6,968 bases of DNA from NCBI GenBank assembly GCA_021807645.1, contig JAKBCP010000042.1, positions 1-6,968 of the forward strand, written 5' to 3'. The notes under the pieces were generated by a model that had not been told where the DNA came from, did no database searches, and was given only the letters and a program-made list of their open reading frames with translations. Origin of the DNA: a bacterium. Lineage in GTDB: Bacteria; Vulcanimicrobiota; Vulcanimicrobiia; Vulcanimicrobiales; Vulcanimicrobiaceae. Positions 1 through 5,815 of the stretch are shown here, piece by piece (position 1 is the stretch's first letter; each line of letters begins with the position of its first letter). The translations under genes and the position numbers were made by a program.

Positions 1-15
1 TACTCGGGGTGACAA
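1..15 (-). repeat. Inverted copy of a 15-base repeat core
   Basis: The reverse complement of these bases reads TTGTCACCCCGAGTA. It matches two forward copies at 44-58 and 63-77 except at position 8, which differs in all three copies (C, A, G). The copy lies at the window edge, so the element may extend further left. The arrangement of one inverted and two direct copies resembles a dispersed intergenic repeat of the REP type; that family assignment is inference. Confidence 0.7.
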
Positions 16-42
16 TACTGCGCGGTCGCCGTTAGTGCATGG

Positions 43-79
43 CTTGTCACACCGAGTAGCACTTGTCACGCCGAGTAGC
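43..79 (+). repeat. Tandem pair of 18-base repeats
   Basis: CTTGTCACACCGAGTAGC at 43-60 is followed after one base by CTTGTCACGCCGAGTAGC at 62-79, with a single mismatch and a 19-base period. The 15-base core of both is also present inverted at 1-15. The pair lies in the non-coding stretch beyond the arginase stop codon and continues directly into the hairpin at 78-92. No coding function is visible. Confidence 0.8.
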
Positions 80-103
80 CCACGAAGTGGGCGTATCGAG
101 GCG
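69..103. repeat. Imperfect palindrome (REP-like hairpin)
   Basis: The core is GCCCAC (78-83), loop GAA, GTGGGC (87-92), a perfect 6-bp stem. Outside it, CGCC at 69-72 can pair with GGCG at 100-103, giving an interrupted longer stem. On the minus strand it begins about 27 bases after the arginase stop, so it could slow transcription or protect the 3' end of that mRNA. No T tract follows on either strand, so it is not called an intrinsic terminator. Confidence 0.55.
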
Positions 104-118
104 CAGTTCGAGGTGCAG
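96..118 (+). repeat. Short 12-base-period direct repeat
   Basis: TCGAGGCGCAG (96-106) and TCGAGGTGCAG (108-118) differ by one base and are separated by a single T. They follow the hairpin and complete a non-coding block (1-129) made almost entirely of short repeats. Confidence 0.55.
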
Positions 119-129
119 TCCGCGTGTCG

Positions 130-1017
130 TTAGAGAATCGATTGCCCGAGCGCGGAACAAATGAGCCCGACTGCGAGCGCTGCGGTTTGATTGCGATGAT
201 CGAGAATCGGATTGATCTCGACCATTTCGAGCGAGCCGACTTTCCCGCTCGCCGCAAGCATCTCCATAACGAGGTGCGCTTCGCGAAAACTCAAGCCGCC
301 CTTGACCGTCGTGCCGGTTCCCGGCGCCTCGCTTGGATCGATGCCGTCCATATCGAACGAGATGTGAATCGGTCCGGCGGCGCCGGCGATTGCAATCGCT
401 TCTTCCATGATGCGGGAGATGCCGAGCCGATCGACGTCGGTCATCGTAAACGCACGTATCCCGGACTCACGCAGATTTTTCTTTTCGACCGCATCGACAT
501 CGCGTAAGCCGATCTGCACCGTGCGCGCGCGATCTGCATAGCCTTTCTCCAACGCGAACCAGAGCGGCATTCCGTGCACGTTTCCCGATGGAGAACTCTC
601 GGGACTATTGATATCGCTATGCGCGTCGATCCACACGATGCCCGGAGCAGCGCCGCGCGCTCGCGTTAAGCCTGCGAGCGTCCCCATCGCAATCGAATGA
701 TCGCCGCCTAAGACGATCGGAAAGCTTTGCTCGGCGAGAATGTGCTCGACGATATCGGCGAGTTCGGAGCACACCGCATCGATCGTGTCGAGATACTTTG
801 CGTGGGTGTCGGTCACCGCAAGCGATTCCCGAATCGGGACGTGAAGGTTGCCGCGATCCTCGATGCGAGTAACGCCGATGGCGCGCAATTTTTCGTGCAA
901 TCGCGCATAGCGCACCGCCGAAGGCCCCATATCGACTCCGCGACGGCTCGCGCCGAGATCCATAGGCACGCCGACGATATCGACGCGATCGCGCATCGCT
1001 CGCTCCGCCGCGATCAT
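130..1017 (-). CDS. rocF: Arginase
   Basis: This is a 295-residue arginase, the manganese enzyme that hydrolyses L-arginine to L-ornithine and urea in the cytoplasm. All family motifs are visible: GGDHS with metal ligand H107, DAHSDIN (131-137) with D131, H133 and D135, the substrate loop SGNVHG (144-149), SFDMDGIDP (220-228) with D222 and D224, and EINP with E267. GLRDVD (170-175) is also typical. The length is normal for bacterial arginases of about 300 residues. The retained SGNxHG loop and the DMDGIDP motif favour arginase over agmatinase or formimidoylglutamase. The chosen ATG (1017) overlaps the stop of the upstream gene as ATGA and is preceded by AAGGAGG four bases upstream; a second ATG at 996 is less likely. 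It forms a two-gene minus-strand operon with the DUF5069 gene. Catalytic function is inferred from motifs only. Confidence 0.95.
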   Translation of the reverse strand: MIAAERAMRDRVDIVGVPMDLGASRRGVDMGPSAVRYARLHEKLRAIGVTRIEDRGNLHVPIRESLAVTDTHAKYLDTIDAVCSELADIVEHILAEQSFPIVLGGDHSIAMGTLAGLTRARGAAPGIVWIDAHSDINSPESSPSGNVHGMPLWFALEKGYADRARTVQIGLRDVDAVEKKNLRESGIRAFTMTDVDRLGISRIMEEAIAIAGAAGPIHISFDMDGIDPSEAPGTGTTVKGGLSFREAHLVMEMLAASGKVGSLEMVEINPILDHRNQTAALAVGLICSALGQSIL

Positions 1018-1472
1018 AGAGCCTCCTTCGCAGCGTTCTTCCGCAGAGCGCGCAACGATCGCGCGACCAACGTGTAGAGCGTTTGAATCGGTTTGCGCAC
1101 CGGCGCGAGCGGACCGTCGATATAACCGTCGTCAAAATCGAGCATCCACGTCGCCGCCCGAAGCATCGGCGGCACCGGGCGAGTCGTCCAGCGTCGCGCG
1201 CGCGCGACGCCATCGGGGAAGCGCTCTTCAAGCGCCGCTAAAACCGCCGCATCGTCGGGTGCCGCTCGAACGATCCGCGTAAACGTCGGATAGTCGGTTC
1301 CCAGGAGCCGCAAGAGGATCTCGTCGCCGGGGCTCTGGCCGTAGAGGTAACTGCCGAGCCGCCCGCCGAGCGCGGCGCGCGCCTTATCGATGATGCGCGG
1401 AAGCCAGCGGATACCGCCGAGTTCGTCGCTCCAGCGGCGCGGGGGAACGAGGGTCAGATCGATTGGTTCCAT
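1014..1472 (-). CDS. DUF5069 domain protein, function unknown
   Basis: A 152-residue protein that I recognise as DUF5069-like from the opening IDLTLVPPRRW and the segment GIRWLPRIIDKARAALGG, which matches the family pattern D-L-T...LGG..WLPR.IDKARA. It is a small, soluble, probably cytoplasmic protein with no signal peptide or membrane segment. The second half is acidic then basic, ending in a helical, Arg/Lys-rich tail (PVRKPIQTLYTLVARSLRALRKNAA). No catalytic motif is evident and no function is claimed. The ATG at 1472 is chosen because AGGAGG (1477-1482) precedes it by four bases and the family homology begins there; an upstream in-frame start at 1577 would add 35 unrelated Arg-rich residues and run into the neighbouring gene. 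It is the first gene of the operon with arginase and shares the ATGA overlap at 1014-1017. Confidence 0.85.
   Translation of the reverse strand: MEPIDLTLVPPRRWSDELGGIRWLPRIIDKARAALGGRLGSYLYGQSPGDEILLRLLGTDYPTFTRIVRAAPDDAAVLAALEERFPDGVARARRWTTRPVPPMLRAATWMLDFDDGYIDGPLAPVRKPIQTLYTLVARSLRALRKNAAKEAL
1022..1028 (-). promoter_or_regulatory. Strong ribosome binding site of arginase
   Basis: On the minus strand AAGGAGG lies four bases before the ATG at 1017, inside the last codons of the upstream gene. It decides the start in favour of the ATGA overlap rather than the ATG seven codons further in. Coupled reinitiation plus a strong site should give high arginase expression; that last point is inference. 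Confidence 0.75.
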
Positions 1473-1476
1473 ACCG

Positions 1477-1482
1477 CCTCCT
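1477..1482 (-). promoter_or_regulatory. Ribosome binding site of DUF5069 gene
   Basis: AGGAGG on the minus strand with a four-base spacer to the ATG at 1472. It supports this start over the longer in-frame alternative. Confidence 0.7.
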
Positions 1483-1495
1483 CGCTTCTCGACGC

Positions 1496-1507
1496 AGGCG
1501 CGCGCCT
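1496..1507. promoter_or_regulatory. 12-bp palindrome in divergent gap, candidate operator
   Basis: AGGCGCGCGCCT is a perfect 12-bp palindrome. Its centre (1501.5) almost coincides with the centre of the 59-bp gap (1473-1531) between the divergent start codons. A regulator bound here could control both the DUF5069-arginase operon and the importer operon. The sequence is GC-rich, so part of the symmetry could be chance. No clear -35/-10 pair could be read in the gap, so no promoter is called. Confidence 0.4.
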
Positions 1508-1514
1508 CCGTCCG

Positions 1515-1531
1515 TCGTAGCAGGGCTACGA
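1515..1531 (+). promoter_or_regulatory. Hairpin abutting the importer start codon
   Basis: TCGTAGC (1515-1521), loop AGG (1522-1524) and GCTACGA (1525-1531) form a perfect 7-bp stem ending on the base before the ATG at 1532. The only Shine-Dalgarno-like string, AGGG (1522-1525), lies in the loop and first stem base. The structure may present or mask the ribosome site, or act as a DNA-level operator. Both roles are inference. Confidence 0.45.
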
Positions 1532-2548
1532 ATGAGAATCCTCGCTCGCGCGATCTCGGCCTGCGCCCTGGCGGCACTCGTCATCTCGTGCGCACCGAGC
1601 ACCGAGAGCGGGCGCGGCCTCTCGCTGGGAATGGTCACCGATATCGGCGGCCTCGGCGATAAATCATTTAACGACTCCGCCTATCGCGGGCTGCTCCAAG
1701 CACACCGGCGGCTCGGAGCGCATATCTCGGTCCTCCAGTCGCGCTCGGCGGCCGACTATCAACCGAACCTCGAGGCGCTCGCGAACGAACGTTTCTCGGT
1801 GATCTACGCGATCGGGTTTCTGATGAGCAAAGATCTCGACCAGATCGCGCAAGATCATCCGCATAGTCATTTTGCAATCGTCGACGCCGTCGTCGACGAA
1901 CCCAACGTCGTCTCGATCACCTTTCGCGAACAGGACGGCTCCTTTCTCGCCGGAGCCCTGGCGGCGATGATGAGCGCGACGAAACACATCGCCTTTCTCG
2001 GCGGCCAGGATATTCCGTTGTTGCACAAATTCGAGGCCGGGTATATCGCCGGCGCGCGTGAAATCGATCCGCGCATAAAAGTCGATGCGAAATATATCGG
2101 TAGCTTCGACGATGTCGCCGCCGGCAAGGAACTCGCCGATGTCGAACTCAATGACGGCGCCGATATCATCTATGCCGCTGCGGGGAAAGCGGGGATGGGA
2201 GCGATCGAGGCGGTAGAGGCGCGGCACGGGGCTTACGCCATCGGCGTCGATTCCAACCAGGATGCGCTCGCACCGGGAAAGGTCCTCACGTCGATGGTCA
2301 AACGCGTCAACGTCGCAGTCTTTGACGTCGCGAAGGCTTACCAAGATGGGAAACCGATGCATGGCCACGTCGTATTCGGCCTGCGAGAGGGGGGCGTTTC
2401 GTTGACGAATTTCCAATACACGCGCGCGAAGATCGGCCCCGAGCGAATCGCACGGCTCGCGCGTATTCGGGCCGCAATCGTCGACGGTCGCATCGTGCCG
2501 CCGGCGACGTTGCGCGCTCTCGCGAAGTTTCGACCGGTGGCGCTCTGA
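1532..2548 (+). CDS. BMP/PnrA-family nucleoside-binding lipoprotein
   Basis: A 338-residue substrate-binding lipoprotein of an ABC importer, BMP (Med/PnrA/NupN) family, whose characterised members bind purine or other nucleosides outside the cytoplasmic membrane. The N terminus is a lipoprotein signal: RILAR, hydrophobic stretch, then lipobox VIS-C with the lipidated Cys at residue 20. Family motifs follow in order: VTDIGGLGDKSFND (35-48), FREQDGSFLAG (131-141), GGQDIPLLHKFEAGY (157-171), AAAGKAGMGA (215-224), GVDSNQ (238-243) and TSMVKRVN (253-260). The length is normal. The ATG at 1532 is chosen because it begins the signal peptide; an earlier in-frame start at 1463 would add 23 Arg-rich residues overlapping the divergent gene. 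It is first in an operon with the ATPase and two permeases. Nucleoside specificity is inferred from the family and from this four-gene set; the exact substrate is unknown. Confidence 0.92.
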   Translation: MRILARAISACALAALVISCAPSTESGRGLSLGMVTDIGGLGDKSFNDSAYRGLLQAHRRLGAHISVLQSRSAADYQPNLEALANERFSVIYAIGFLMSKDLDQIAQDHPHSHFAIVDAVVDEPNVVSITFREQDGSFLAGALAAMMSATKHIAFLGGQDIPLLHKFEAGYIAGAREIDPRIKVDAKYIGSFDDVAAGKELADVELNDGADIIYAAAGKAGMGAIEAVEARHGAYAIGVDSNQDALAPGKVLTSMVKRVNVAVFDVAKAYQDGKPMHGHVVFGLREGGVSLTNFQYTRAKIGPERIARLARIRAAIVDGRIVPPATLRALAKFRPVAL

Positions 2549-3939
2549 GCGGATCGCTGCGTCTCCGAGGCATATCGAAGCGTTACGGGCGCCTGCAGGT
2601 GCTCGACGACGTCGATCTCACCTGCGAGGCGGGCGAGATTCACGCATTGGTCGGCGAGAACGGCGCGGGAAAATCGACGCTCGCAGGGATCGCAGCTGGG
2701 GAGCTAAGCGCCGATGCAGGCGAGATCGAACGCGACGGGCGCATCGGCCTGGTTCACCAGCATTTTGCGTTGATCGATCGGTTGTGCGTTTGGGAGAACG
2801 TCGTCCTCGGAAACGAACCACGTCGACTCGCAACGATCGACCGTCACGCGGCACGCACGTTCGTTCGCGAACTCGGCGAACGCTATGGGCTCGACGTAGA
2901 CCCGGATGCGTACGTCGAAGATCTCCCCGTCGGTATCCGTCAGCGCGTCGAGTTGTTGCGCGAACTCGCGCGCAATCCGAGCATTCTCATTCTCGACGAA
3001 CCGACTGCGGCGCTCTCGCCCGGCGAAGTGGGACGTCTGTTCGCAACGATCGCGCGTTTGACGGAGAACGGCGTCGGCGTCCTGGTCATCACGCACAAAC
3101 TCGATGAAGTCTTCGCGCATGCGGGGCGCGTCACGGTCCTGCGGCGTGGGATCGTCGTCGAGCGGCGCCCGATCGCCGAGATAACGCGCGAGCAGGTCGC
3201 GCGTGCAATGATCGGCGGCGAGATTCCCTCGATCCCGGCCCACCAGCCGACCGACGGCCCGGTGCTCGTCCGCGTGGAAGCGCTCGCGGTCCCCGGTGCG
3301 ATCGAGCATCTCTCGCTCCGGATCGCCGCCGGCGAGATTCTCGGCGTCGCCGGCGTCGAAGGGAACGGGCAAAGCGCGCTCGCCGATGCACTCGCAGGTT
3401 TAACTCCGTTTCGCGGTAGCGTCGAGCGCCCGGCGAGAGTCGGCGTCATTCCGCAAGATCGCCTCGTCGAAGCGGTGATTCCCGGCTGGTCGCTCGTCGA
3501 GAATGCTATGCTGGGTCGCGAACGCGCCGCAGCGAAGGGCTCGTGGCGCATCGACCGCGCCGCGGCGCGAGCGCAGTGCGCGGCGATCGTCGAACGCTTC
3601 GACGTTCGCACCGCAAGCATCGACGCACCGCTTGCGACGCTCTCGGGCGGCAACCAGCAAAAACTCGTCGTCGGGCGAGCGTTAATCGACAATCCCGAAT
3701 TCGTTATCGCCTACAACCCGACGCGCGGCATCGACATCGGTGCGACCGCGACGGTGCACGGCGAGTTGCTCGCCGCCCGCAATCGCGGCGCGGCGATCTT
3801 GTTGATCTCGTTCGAACTCGACGAGCTCTTCGCGCTCTCGGATCGCATCGTCGTCATCGCGCGCGGAACGTTGCGGGGCGAATTCTCCGACCGACGCTTC
3901 GACCGCGATGCGATCGGTCGGTTGATGGTAAGCGCATGA
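2545..3939 (+). CDS. Nucleoside ABC importer ATPase, two fused NBDs (NupA/YufO-like)
   Basis: The cytoplasmic ATPase of the importer has two nucleotide-binding domains in one chain (464 residues from this start). Lobe 1 is complete: A-loop Y14, Walker A GENGAGKST (37-45), Q-loop Q72, signature LPVGIRQR (127-134), Walker B ILDE with E152, H-loop H184. Lobe 2 is degenerate as usual in this family: GVEGNGQS without the Walker A Lys (270-277), intact LSGGNQQK (366-373), Walker B changed to IAYNPTRG with N391 for Glu, and Ser for the H-loop His. The start is uncertain. The first ordinary start codon in frame, GTG 2599, would remove the first strand and the A-loop Tyr. No ATG, GTG or TTG lies upstream. 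CTG 2545, overlapping the preceding TGA and four bases after GGTGG, gives a normal N terminus (SGSLRLRGISKRYG); CTG 2557 is the alternative. Both lobes are shorter than the usual total of about 500-510 residues. Confidence 0.9.
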   Translation: MSGSLRLRGISKRYGRLQVLDDVDLTCEAGEIHALVGENGAGKSTLAGIAAGELSADAGEIERDGRIGLVHQHFALIDRLCVWENVVLGNEPRRLATIDRHAARTFVRELGERYGLDVDPDAYVEDLPVGIRQRVELLRELARNPSILILDEPTAALSPGEVGRLFATIARLTENGVGVLVITHKLDEVFAHAGRVTVLRRGIVVERRPIAEITREQVARAMIGGEIPSIPAHQPTDGPVLVRVEALAVPGAIEHLSLRIAAGEILGVAGVEGNGQSALADALAGLTPFRGSVERPARVGVIPQDRLVEAVIPGWSLVENAMLGRERAAAKGSWRIDRAAARAQCAAIVERFDVRTASIDAPLATLSGGNQQKLVVGRALIDNPEFVIAYNPTRGIDIGATATVHGELLAARNRGAAILLISFELDELFALSDRIVVIARGTLRGEFSDRRFDRDAIGRLMVSA

Positions 3940-4952
3940 AGCACGAGAGCGCGAAGGCATTGCTGATCGGGACGCTCGGCGTGGCGGCGGCAATGTCGCT
4001 GGCGATGATCGCATCGCACGTTTCGCCGATCGTCGGCTTCAACGCGTTCTTTTACGGTGCTTTCGGCGGCAAACAAGAGATCGCCGAGACACTGGCGAGT
4101 ACGACGGCGCTGCTCTTCCCGGCGCTCGGCATAGCGATCGCCTTTCGGGCCGGCCTCTTCAATATCGGCGCCGAGGGACAGTTGCTCGTCGGCGGACTGC
4201 TTGCCGGATGGATCGGGACGCGCATCGACGTACCTCCTGCCCCGGCAATAGCGGCGATCTTCATCGCCGGCGCGCTCGGCGGTGCGCTGTGGGGCGCAAT
4301 CGCCGGCTGGCTCAAGGCGACGCGCGGCGCGAACGAAGTCATCTCCACGCTCATGCTCAACTTTATCGCCGCATCGCTCGCGCTCTATCTGGTTACCGGG
4401 CCGTTGCGTGCGCCCGATGCGGCCGGCCCCGAACTCTCGCTGCTCCCGCACGCATACTGGTTGCCGACGTTGCTCTCGCACACGCGCGCGACGATCGCTC
4501 TGCCGATCGCGCTGCTCGCCGCATTCGCGCTGCGCTACGTGCTCGATCGTACCTGGTACGGCTATCGTCTCCGCGCTGCAGGTGAAGCCCCGGAGGCAGC
4601 GCGCCGCGCCGGTATCTCATTATCGCGCGTCGCACTCTGGGCGATGGCGTGGTCGGGAGCGCTCGCCGGCATGGGCGGCGCGGCGCTCGTTGCCGGTGAA
4701 TTACATCGCTTCAATACGCAACTATCGCCGGGATACGGCTTCATCGCGATCGCCGTCGCCCTCGTCGGCGGGCTCGAACCGTTGGCGATCTGCCTCGCCG
4801 CACTTGCATTCGGAGCGTTGGAATCAGGTGGTCTGGCGTTGCAAGCGGCCGCAGCCGTCCCGAAGGACGCCATCCACGTAATCGAAGGCGTGCTGGTCTT
4901 CGCACTCGCCGCACGGCGGTATCTCGGCGCGAGAGGAACGGCAACGCGATGA
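3936..4952 (+). CDS. Nucleoside ABC importer permease 1 (NupB/YufP-like)
   Basis: A 338-residue integral membrane permease of the BPD_transp_2 family (the RbsC/LivH-like fold), with about eight or nine hydrophobic segments by eye. Diagnostic motifs are FRAGLFNIGAEGQ (70-82), GANEVISTLMLNFIA (131-145) and the cytoplasmic loop YGYRLRAAGEAPEAARRAGI (208-227), which should contact the ATPase. This is the longer, YufP-type partner of the heterodimeric pore. The ATG at 3936 overlaps the ATPase stop as ATGA. The frame is open back to 3543, but that stretch is Arg/His-rich and is the shadow of the ATPase gene, so it was excluded. The substrate path is inferred from the neighbours. Confidence 0.93.
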   Translation: MKHESAKALLIGTLGVAAAMSLAMIASHVSPIVGFNAFFYGAFGGKQEIAETLASTTALLFPALGIAIAFRAGLFNIGAEGQLLVGGLLAGWIGTRIDVPPAPAIAAIFIAGALGGALWGAIAGWLKATRGANEVISTLMLNFIAASLALYLVTGPLRAPDAAGPELSLLPHAYWLPTLLSHTRATIALPIALLAAFALRYVLDRTWYGYRLRAAGEAPEAARRAGISLSRVALWAMAWSGALAGMGGAALVAGELHRFNTQLSPGYGFIAIAVALVGGLEPLAICLAALAFGALESGGLALQAAAAVPKDAIHVIEGVLVFALAARRYLGARGTATR

Positions 4953-5815
4953 CGCTCTCACTCCTTTTCTCGTTACTCGCGCTCGCGCTCGTTCGCGGAA
5001 CGCCGATTCTCCTCGCTTCGTTAGGCGGCGTGCTCTCCGAGCGAGCCGGCATCGTCAATATCGCGCTCGAAGGCGAGATGACCGCAGGCGCGTTCGCGGC
5101 CGCGTTGATTTCGTTCTTTACGCGCGATCCGTGGATCGGCGCGCTCGGCGGCGTTGCCGTTGCTGCGGCGGTCGGCTTCGCACTCGGCTTTGCCGCTACG
5201 CGTTGGCGCGTCGACCAGATCGTCGCCGGAATGGGCATCAATCTTATCTGCACCGGCGGCGCCGCGTTCGGCTTAATTTTCGTCTTTAACCAAGCGGGAG
5301 TGACGCCGCAGGTTCCGGCAATCAATCAAGCGCTCTGGCCCTTGGTTCTTCTCGGAATACTTCTTGCAGCCGCGCTCCAGTGGGTGCTTTCGCGGACGCC
5401 GATCGGTCTGCGCCTGCGCGCCTGCGGTGAGAATCCACACGCCGCGCGCGCCGCCGGGATCGATCCGCTCGCGATGCGCCTCTATGCCAGTACGATCGCC
5501 GGCGCACTCGCGGGGCTCGGCGGCGTCTTTCTTGCACTTGGAGAGCTCAATCTCTATTCCGATGGAATGATCGCCGGGCGCGGTTTCATCGCGCTTGCCG
5601 CAGTAATTTTCGGAAGGTGGACGCCGTTGGGAGCGGCGGGCGTCGCCCTCATCTTCGGTCTGCTGGAAGCCCTTCAATTCGCGCTCCAAGGAAACATCGC
5701 ATGGTTACCGAGCGACTTTCTTCAAGCGCTCCCCTATATCGCCGCCCTTATTGCGCTGCTCGGAGCGAGCGGCCGTTATCGCCCCCCTGCCGCCGAAGGA
5801 AAACCCTATCCATGA
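4949..5815 (+). CDS. Nucleoside ABC importer permease 2 (NupC/YufQ-like)
   Basis: A 288-residue membrane protein of the same BPD_transp_2 family and the second half of the importer pore. SERAGIVNIALEGEM (30-44) is the hallmark of the YufQ/NupC type. DQIVAGMGINLI (89-100) and the ATPase-contact loop TPIGLRLRACGENPHAARAA (150-169) follow, then further hydrophobic segments to about residue 274. The C terminus is a short polar tail. The ATG at 4949 overlaps the stop of permease 1 as ATGA; GAGAGGA (4931-4937) lies upstream at a rather long spacing, which suits coupled translation. The pairing of an FNIGAEGQ permease with an NIALEGEM permease is characteristic of BMP-dependent nucleoside importers. 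Confidence 0.93.
   Translation: MTLSLLFSLLALALVRGTPILLASLGGVLSERAGIVNIALEGEMTAGAFAAALISFFTRDPWIGALGGVAVAAAVGFALGFAATRWRVDQIVAGMGINLICTGGAAFGLIFVFNQAGVTPQVPAINQALWPLVLLGILLAAALQWVLSRTPIGLRLRACGENPHAARAAGIDPLAMRLYASTIAGALAGLGGVFLALGELNLYSDGMIAGRGFIALAAVIFGRWTPLGAAGVALIFGLLEALQFALQGNIAWLPSDFLQALPYIAALIALLGASGRYRPPAAEGKPYP
5795..5800 (+). promoter_or_regulatory. Ribosome binding site of the serine hydrolase
   Basis: GAAGGA lies 11 bases before ATG 5812, within the last codons of permease 2. The spacing is long but usable. Together with the signal peptide it fixes the start at 5812. Confidence 0.5.

Noticed and set aside
69..103. Intrinsic terminator for the arginase operon
   Set aside because: The stem is present but there is no run of T after it on the minus strand (it continues into the repeat sequence), so only a hairpin/repeat is called.
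130..1017. Agmatinase or formimidoylglutamase instead of arginase
   Set aside because: The SGNVHG substrate loop, the DMDGIDP motif and the EINP segment follow the arginase pattern more closely than the other ureohydrolases.
1473..1531. Riboswitch controlling the importer (for example purine-sensing)
   Set aside because: The gap is only 59 bases and contains one small hairpin; it is too short for a known purine riboswitch plus promoter.
1664..2416. Minus-strand open frame of 250 codons opposite the BMP gene
   Set aside because: No family motif; the opposite strand encodes a full-length BMP protein with all its motifs, so this is a shadow.
3543..3935. N-terminal extension of permease 1
   Set aside because: The frame is open, but it translates to an Arg/His-rich sequence lying inside the ATPase gene; the membrane protein begins naturally at ATG 3936 with an ATGA overlap.
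2545..5815. Ribose or other sugar importer (RbsABC type)
   Set aside because: The ATPase and permeases share that superfamily, but the BMP lipoprotein and the paired FNIGAEGQ and NIALEGEM permeases are the nucleoside-type arrangement.
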